Assembly: GCF_918797505.1 (NCBI RefSeq)
Contig: NC_092798.1
Location: 12,289,501 to 12,353,500 of the forward strand
Direction of reading: 5' to 3'
DNA from: Bemisia tabaci
Taxonomy: Eukaryota > Arthropoda > Insecta > Hemiptera > Aleyrodidae
Length of the DNA: 64,000 nt
Part shown: positions 56,836 to 64,000 of the stretch, in pieces
Layout: every line of letters begins with the position of its first letter
How positions within the stretch are numbered: the stretch's first letter is position 1
Translations under genes and position numbers: made by a program
Notes under the pieces: generated by a model
Databases searched by the model: none
The model's input: only the letters and a program-made list of their open reading frames with translations
What the model was told of the DNA's origin: nothing

Positions 56836-58140
56836 CTTTGACTTGCGTGCGAACAATTTTAAACACAGCCGTTTTGATGTTGAATCTTGTCCTTTTATTG
56901 CCAGTGCAATTGCGGAAAAGTTTCAGGATAACAAAAAAATTGGAACGAAAAGTTTAATCGGAAATTTAGGAATCCTTGATTTTTTAGCTGGATAGACTTT
57001 CTATCTCTCGTGAATTAGGGAGAATATCAAAAATTATTTGAATTGCTCCGAGCTTGCAACCATGCTTATAATTAAACAACGATTCAGTTTTTAAAAAAAT
57101 CTGTCTTTCGTCACCGTTGAGTTTTTCTGGGGCTACCCTCGTTGGGGATCTCATCGCAGAGGTACGGGCCGGTAGCACCCATTGAGCCTTGAACTTGTGC
57201 CTCCGTGCGCCTGTCGTTGAATAATTAGATTGAGAGTTGGATGGGGTGTCAGCTCGCGGCTTTATTCGCGGTTTTCGGGGGATGGAGATGAAAAACGAAT
57301 GGCATCACGCTAGTTTAGGTTGGTCGTAATCGCCAGGAAATCCTACCAAACCGAATACTTCGGTGAACGTAACACAAAGGATAATAATGAGGACATTTTA
57401 AGGAAAAATGAAAGAACAATGAAGAGCTCATCAGCCAAAAAACAGTTTAACAGGACTTCATCCGGGGAAAGGCTGCAAAACACACAAGGCATAAATTAAG
57501 TAAAAAGCTGAGGTGTTTCAAAGGGTTTCAGAATTTTATTTTGAATCGGCAGTAGCGAACGGGATACATGAATTGTTGACGTACCGTCATCGCGAGACCG
57601 AGACAATTACGGAAGCAGGACTTAAATTCGAATAGAAGTTCTTATTGACCCTATTGAGCTTTCTATTTTAAAAATATTTATACCGCTTTAGTTTCTTCCT
57701 TCCTCCCCCTTTTCTCCTCTCCCTAATTTTTCTTTTTTCTGCTCCTCTTTTCCCCTTCTCTTAACTTTCTTTTTTTTTGCTTTTACAGACCCTTTCACTT
57801 TTCTTTCCCTCCTCTTTCTCCACGCGTTTTATCGGGAAAGGAATAAGCGCAACGAAGTAATACGTAAGAACAGTGTTAAACAAGAAAGTAAATACATTGA
57901 ATGATTCACTCTAATCTAATTTGACTAGCAGAGTCGATTTCCCACAGGATTGTGATTCGTCAGAATTCTATCGCCAGCCCCCCGTTTTCTGCTTTCGGTC
58001 AGAAAATTTTTTTTTAAGCTCCTAAGTCATCCTTGCAAATTCTTCCTACAACAAGTAGTAAAGCGATTTTTCTTCGCCTGGTTTTGCACCTCACTCAGCG
58101 ACACGCTTTTCCTCTCGCGTGCTCTCCAAAATTAACTATT
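56836..58140. other. No gene recognised
   Basis: A strong polypyrimidine tract (57680-57810) containing TTTTTTTTTGCTTTTACAG would make a good 3' splice site at about 57788, but no coding reading follows. Confidence 0.4.
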
Positions 58141-58440
58141 TTCACGCCAAAACCGGCAGCGTTGTAACGTGCTCTACCGGCGGGACCGCGAGGAGACAGG
58201 GAAGGTCGTCGGTGCGAATTTCGGGGGTTGGTTTTGATACTATCAACTCATCAAACCGCCGTTTCGGGGCCGCCGTGCGGTGAGATGAGAGAGGGTCCTC
58301 GCGCCCAGCCCCCTCTAAGAGGAGGGGAGGGGGGGGATCTAGTCCCCGACAAAAAAACCACCGGGCGATACTACGGCAGAAACAAGATTACAAGATGCTT
58401 GGCCTCTCAGATCGGGACTCGCGAATCGGGTCGCTGAGAG
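58140..58440. other. GC-rich island 13
   Basis: CpG-dense and promoter-like by composition only. Confidence 0.3.
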
Positions 58441-59216
58441 TTCCTGCTGAGGAAATTTTTGACATGACTAAAGTGGGGGATCTACGATGCACTCTTTTTT
58501 TCTTTTTTTTTTTTGCAAAAAATGTAAAATTCTGATTTTTGCTGACCCAGAGCGTGTCTCAAATTCTTCAGCGCTCAAAGATGAATCCGTGGTGGTTCTT
58601 TTCAATACAGTGTTGCTTGAATTCGTAAAATTGGAGTGGTCAACGACTGGAAAAAAAACAGTCTTTAATCAATGGAGAATTTGCAGGCAAATTTTTATTG
58701 CTTCATCTGAAAGTGCTTGAAGAGCTGATTTCACAGTATTTTTTTAAATTTTTTTCTGATATGGGAAATAGCATAAAAGTAGATTTCAAAAGTGAGAAAA
58801 TGCACCGCCTAGTACGTCATCTGGCGGCATTTCCTATTTTTAGTAGATTAGATCATTTAGTTATGCCTTCTTTAAGAATTGTTCAATTCATAAACCAAGG
58901 GTAGCCTCGTGTTCAGTTTACTCATTGTCAGTAGTTTCCACTTAAACACAAAATTCATCAAATTTCAAGACACCTGCAAATTCTCTTTTGGTTGTTTCGA
59001 AGAGCGAAGGGAAGGGGAGTGTTAGACTACGGAAAACCCGACCTCTTCCGAAAAATTACGGTGAATTAATGTTTTTAGCTCATGCTATTCCGTCCCCAAA
59101 AGAGCCGTCTAGCCATTAATATGAAACTTTTTGATTATTTAAAACCGTAAGAACGTTTCTAAACATTTGAGTTACTTCTTCGTTTTTAAACAGTTGAGTT
59201 ACTTCTTCGTTACGAA
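58441..59216. other. No gene recognised
   Basis: AT-rich; the ORFs are short and without domains. Confidence 0.4.
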
Positions 59217-59220
59217 GGAT

Positions 59221-59284
59221 GTAAGTCGCACACTCCCAGCAACAATGGAATGCTCTTTGTTCCTTTTTGCTAAATGCAATCCAA
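59221..59284. repeat. Family M right half
   Basis: GTAAGTCGCACACTCCCAGC ... TTTTTGCTAAATGCAATCC matches the right end of the element at 24705. Confidence 0.65.
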
Positions 59285-59289
59285 GTATT

Positions 59290-60170
59290 CCAGCAACTCC
59301 TCTTCAGTCGAACATAAAGAAACACACATCGCAATGCCTGGTTTCCACCAGTGGCCGATGGTACACTGCCTGCCACCCCGACCACGAGGCACCTCCAGTG
59401 TCCCAGTTCTCGGCCTTTGTTCCGGGCGCCAATTTCGGCAACCCCGCAAAACCCCGCGAGACGCGCAGGCGCAGGACCTCGATCCGGGATCCGGGTTCCA
59501 CGACGACGCTACCCCGAGAACCCAAAACCGCGCAACCGCCGCCGGAACCCGGGCGGGACTTGCGCGGTTTCACCGCGGCCGGGCGGAACGGAACCGAGAC
59601 GCTCTCCCCCCCCCCCCCCTCCCCTCCCCGCACGAGAAAAAGGACCGAAAGAACCCAAATCGGTATTTACTTTAAGAAACTAGCTCCTTTATTCACCACT
59701 CTTTCTTCCCAATTTTCAAACAGCATTCAGCTCCTTTCAAACGGAACCGTACCCATTGGCATCACAAAAGGGACAGGATATTTTTTCGCCCCTCCCCCTC
59801 CCGGCCTCTTCCTCCTCGGGCGTATTATTATTAATTCTTTTGTGGAAACATTTCCTCGGCCGCCGGCCCGCGGGGAGGGGAGGGGCTCGGGGAGCAACTT
59901 ATCAAGAGCTCAAGAGGGTGAGGAATCTTTTATACGGAATTTATACCCGGGCTACATCTCGCGCTACCACCACCGCCTCGCGGCCGGGGTACGTGCCCGT
60001 CGTAAATTACGTAATACTCTTGCGCCATCTGTGCCGAGTATTTGTCAATTCTCCTTACGCTCAGCTCGCCCGAGCGCCGAACAGCTGCAGCTTGGAAAGG
60101 TGAAATACCCCCACCACCCAGGGAATGGAGAGCGGAACAACCTATTAGGAGCATCGTCCACGTCTACAAG
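59290..60170 (+). other. GC-rich island 14 with a 335-codon open frame
   Basis: An open frame from 59167 to 60174 starts in a duplicated AGTTACTTCTTCG motif and a family M fragment, then runs through GC-rich sequence. The reading is Pro/Arg/Ser-rich with PPPP runs and no domain. Other frames of the same stretch are also long and open (110-133 codons). GC-rich sequence is poor in stop codons, so I take it as chance rather than a gene. A C14 run lies at 59606-59619. Confidence 0.35.
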
Positions 60171-60279
60171 ATGAGGAAGGCTTTTTAATCGACGGGAGAA
60201 CAATGTTGCCGCCAGGTGTTGGAAATCCGAACGGCTAATAAAATCCTCGTCGTCGGGACTCGAGATGGGTCGGCGATTC

Positions 60280-61010
60280 GCCCAGGATGGATTTTCGCGG
60301 GTCCATCCCCGGGTGACGTCATGAGCGCCATATCTGAACTTCTACGTAAATCCAGCGAGTCAACGGGGTTGTTGTTACGGGTAGTGGGATTGTTGTTTCG
60401 GTACGATCTCTCGGGGTGTCGCGATCTTCGTGCTGAAGAGTTGCTCTAAGCGCCTAAGATGGATTTTCACGGATCCCTCTCCGGGTGACGTCATGGGTGC
60501 CATCTGAACTGCAACGTAAATCCAGCGAGTCAACAGGGTTGTTGTAAAGCGTCCAGCCCACCTTCAAACTAGGGGCTTCAAAGAGGCTCATCGATGGAAC
60601 TGTTGACTGTTGCCTCTCAAAGATCGTAGGCCCGGTGATCTTTGAAGGTAACCGATGAGTTCGAGATACATCACAGATCAGCTCTTGAAATTTTCAAGGA
60701 ATTCCGTGCAGAAATTGCTGAGAAATAGAAGAATTGGTGCCAGTTTGAGAGCCCCAGTTTGAAAGTGGCTGGACGCTTTACGGGTAGTGGGATTCTTGTT
60801 TTGTTACGGTCTCTCGGGGTGTCGCGATGTTCGTGTTTAAGAGTTGCTCTAAGCGCCCAAGATGGATTTTCACGAATCCCTCCCCGGGTGACGTCATGGG
60901 CGCCACCTGAACTGCAACGTAATTCCAACGAGTCAACGGGGTTGTTGTCACGCGGGTTGTGGGATTCTTGTTTCGGTACGACCTCTCAAGGTGTCTCAGT
61001 CCTCGTGATT
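60280..61010. repeat. Tandem repeat of about 170 bp with a CRE palindrome in each unit
   Basis: Three units, each with GGGTGACGTCATG. The perfect TGACGTCA (CRE/ATF site) lies at 60314, 60486 and 60889. Units also share AGCGAGTCAACGGGGTTGTT-type and GGTCTCTCGGGGTGTCGCGA-type sequence. Unit 2 is interrupted at 60547-60778. Confidence 0.88.
60547..60778. mobile_element. TA-target inverted-repeat element (232 bp)
   Basis: Ends AAGCGTCCAGCC and GGCTGGACGCTT with inversion extending about 31 bp. TA (60545-60546 and 60779-60780) is duplicated, whereas the uninterrupted unit has a single TA in GTTGTTACGGG. Tc1/mariner-like by target; no transposase. Confidence 0.88.
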
Positions 61011-61058
61011 CAGCTTTGCCTATTACAACCCTTGGAAGGCATCTGAGCTAGAGCGTTT

Positions 61059-61315
61059 CTACCGTGCTAAGGAAGAACACGATATGAACATTCGAGAGTT
61101 GCAAAATTTCCGACTATACAACTTTTATTTTTAAGGAAAGTTATGAATGTTTTTCTTTGAAATTTTCAAGAACTTCAGGTGAAATTGCGATCGAAATTAT
61201 CTGGAAAATCGAAATGAAAATATTGATAAGTTTACCAGGGAACTCGTGCTTTATCGAAGAAAACTTGGCCGTATGAACCTAAAGGTTCATACGGCGTTTT
61301 TCCTCAGCACGGCAG
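61059..61315. mobile_element. Family B MITE (257 bp)
   Basis: CTACCGTGCTAAGGAAGAAC at the left, GCGTTTTTCCTCAGCACGGCAG-type right end. Confidence 0.82.
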
Positions 61316-64000
61316 TTTTGGACTCTAGCATATAAAGAGAAAAAATTCTAAACCTTGAAGCGCCATAGCTAAGATTGTGCGATTGTCTCTTTTATTCAAT
61401 GAGATTCCAGTGGCCTGCAGCGATTTTTGTTACTAAATTAAGACCAAGATTAAGAGAGAAGTTCTCTACTCTTTAGAAGTCTAATGTGCAAAACCCTTTA
61501 GAAGCTTTGGTGCGACTCATGCGCACTCCTAGCAGCACTTGATGGTACTCACCGTGTTTTGAATCTCCACCCTTCATAAAATGTAAACAAAAACAAATCA
61601 TGAACACAGCGCCAGGGCTGGACAACCCTCACAGGCGCACGACGAACTCATCTTGGAGCCCTCGCCACAAAATGTTTTCTCCCTCTCCTTCCCAAAATAA
61701 AATTCTCATTTTGGCGCGTATACGTAGTATACCGCCTTTGCGATCGTTTCGAACCTTGCTCGATACAATAACCGAGTCCCTTAGTTCCTTACCGAAAAGT
61801 GACTACCGCGAACTTCTGAGATTTTCCAAAGCGTGTAAAAAGTTTATTTATCCGTCAATAATTATGATTTAAAGTTGTTTCTCATTCTGGGGCTCTCTAG
61901 TTTATGTGCAGTGAATACCAAGAGTCTACGTTACTTGGTTTTCTTAAAAAAAGCCTAAGAGTACGACGCGCTGATTTAAAATATGCATATATAAGCAGAA
62001 TCAAGCGAATTGATTCGAGGATGGCTGAGCAGGTCGGCACTCTCGGAATGAGAATTTAACTCCTCCGCTTTGTTCAGAACGTTGCTTTGACAGATCTCCA
62101 AACCTCTGTTATACTTTTCAAAAGTTGGTACCCGTGCTCTGATAGTGCTGTTCATCTGACAACAATGTCAGTGTCAGCTGATAATAATATTTTTATCATA
62201 TGAGGTTAATAAAAAGTTTTCAGTCAGTCTTTGACATCCTGAATAATTGTCTTGGTATTTATTTACTAATTTTACAGAATTATATTTTATTTCTTATTAA
62301 AACTAAGAAATACAGTGCAATCTGTGTAAGTGCAATCTGTGATGAGCCTCGAGACTCATTAGACCATTAGCTAAACGTGGCTCATACAGGAATCCACTTA
62401 CCCCTCTCTTCCCCACGCTCCTGATCACTGCGTCGGCGTCTTGACGAACAATAGCTAATGACGGTCGCCAAGCTAGGCCGGGATCCTCAGCTCCTCGCCC
62501 AATTACTTACGCTTCATTAACCATTTCACCGTCACGCTAGGATTCGCCCAATTTTCGAAAAAATTATTTCGCGAGTTTTTAGCAATTGTTTCCTTACTCT
62601 CCGTTGAAACACGAATTAAAAGAGGTCTCATTCATAAAAATCGGCCAAATAGAAGAGAAGTTACAGTATTCGAAATCCGAAGAAATCAACAAAACTTCTC
62701 CAAACAAAAAATAAAATGAAGGGGAAAAAAAAGAAATGTATAAATTACAATTTAATATGATTGACCTCAGAATGTGACAAGCAATTCAATTATAAAAAGG
62801 AGAAAAAATTGAGTGAAATTACAAAAAATTAGCCTCTTGCAAGGGGCTTCCTTGTATAAGTTTTGACCTGAAGACAAGTAAATCCCGTTACATTATTAAA
62901 ACGAAATTGACTCCATAGTTTAATGCCTTAGTTTCTTGAATACGATTATTTTAAGCTCTCGAAAATTTATACCAGCAATTTTACCCATGGGGTGATTTCC
63001 TGAGAGCTGATAATATCACGAATTTCTCATAGAGCCCTTCAAAAATGGCTTGCTTTTTGGGCAGCCGATTCGGCCATCAAACCGGGGTTTAAATGGAAGC
63101 TGATAATAACACAAAGCTCTGAGAAAAATTTTGAGATGAGTATAGGAACGGTTTGTAAATTACGAGGAGAGGCGGGCATTCTGTTCAGCATATCGATACA
63201 TAAGTATTTTCACACGTAGAATTTAATTTTCACGTCAGGGAGTCGACATATTTTGATTTTTTCGATTTTATACGGAAAATGTATGGTTTTTCGGGATTGA
63301 AATTACTACAATTGTTTCATGAAAAATGAATGCACCCAAAATGACTATAGCATTTTGACTTTCACATACGTGCACTCACTAAATCGATTGGTAAATTCAA
63401 AGAGTGGGTACATCGACCTGATATATCAAGTTTCTGCAATTTTTCACGGCAAATCGGTAGATTTTCGGGATGTGGATTGCTTACTTTCAATTCATGAATG
63501 AATAAAGCATGGACATGGTTAAGCTTCTTTGCATGAAAAGACGTTTAAAATAAAAAAATCAAGACATATTTAATACAATTGCATTTATATCGAGTATAAA
63601 TCTCTTTTCAATAATATAACGGGATTTATAATACCGGTGATTTGGGTATTTTAGCCCAAAAATACCTTTAAATCGACTTTATCTTCTAGGAGTTCGACAG
63701 AATTTTTCCTTTCTTCGCTTAAATTTTTCCGTAGCACTTTTCTTCAAGAATCTGATAAGATTTTGCTTGAGGCAGATCAAAAAACTTAAATTTGTTCGAA
63801 TAGCTTTCTAGATTTACAATACACGGTCTCGTCAAGGTGCCTCGTTGACCTTGCACTGTTGGATCGTTAATTTTCTTGTTGTGCTGCTTGCCTTTTTTGA
63901 AATCTCTGTAAACGAAAACTAAAGGGGTTGATATGTGCGAGTTAATGACGCGCCTTATCAACACATTGTGTTGGAGTTCACTGCTTGTTTTTTTTAAACA
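61316..64000. other. No gene recognised
   Basis: Mostly AT-rich. A moderately GC-rich stretch at 62340-62530 has no exon-like reading. At 63240-63500 two diverged blocks (TTTTCGGGAT...TTCATGAA) repeat about 180 bp apart. Confidence 0.4.

Noticed and set aside
59167..60174. A 335-codon open frame as a protein-coding gene
   Set aside because: Low-complexity Pro/Arg/Ser reading, starts within a transposon fragment, other frames of the same GC-rich stretch are also open, and no domain is visible.

Overview
The window is eukaryotic nuclear DNA. It is AT-rich, has long introns with GT-AG boundaries, and is crowded with short inverted-repeat transposons. The only gene I recognise with certainty is an animal Max (bHLH-zipper) gene. 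Its sequence and the repeat load suggest an insect. A sap-feeding hemipteran such as a whitefly is my guess, and nothing in the window proves it.

Layout. 1-4.1 kb: AT-rich sequence with no supportable gene, holding one short transposon and a triple 21-bp repeat. 4.1-15.7 kb: promoter and four coding exons of Max on the + strand (4502-4537, 12003-12113, 13491-13614, 15543-15706), giving 144 residues. Intron 1 is 7.5 kb and holds several transposon copies and a candidate alternative 5' exon. The likely 3'UTR runs to a poly(A) signal at 17872. At 22181-22242 lies what looks like a second terminal Max exon. It has the same splice phase, keeps the leucine-zipper register, and would replace the acidic and basic tail with a short basic end. 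23-27.5 kb is quiet, AT-rich sequence.

27.6-27.85 kb is a promoter-like GC-richer patch with a CCAAT box, an E2F-like site and a possible first coding exon (27777-27848) of an unrecognised gene. From about 30 kb to 61 kb the sequence is a mosaic of short GC-rich islands and many non-autonomous DNA transposons. I separate more than ten repeat families (A to T below) by their inverted ends. Several are inserted in one another, which gives a relative age order, and several have clear target-site duplications: 8 bp for hAT-like elements, TA for foldback elements, and 4 bp for a common 253-bp family. I found no transposase gene, no rRNA, no convincing tRNA and no CRISPR array.

Points most worth following: the duplicated terminal exon of Max, the candidate alternative 5' exon, the tandem array of CRE palindromes at 60.3-61.0 kb with a clean TA-target insertion, the nested hAT-like elements at 36.3-37.1 kb, a 309-bp near-palindrome at 43.67 kb, and the unusual number of G/C homopolymers of 13-24 bases.
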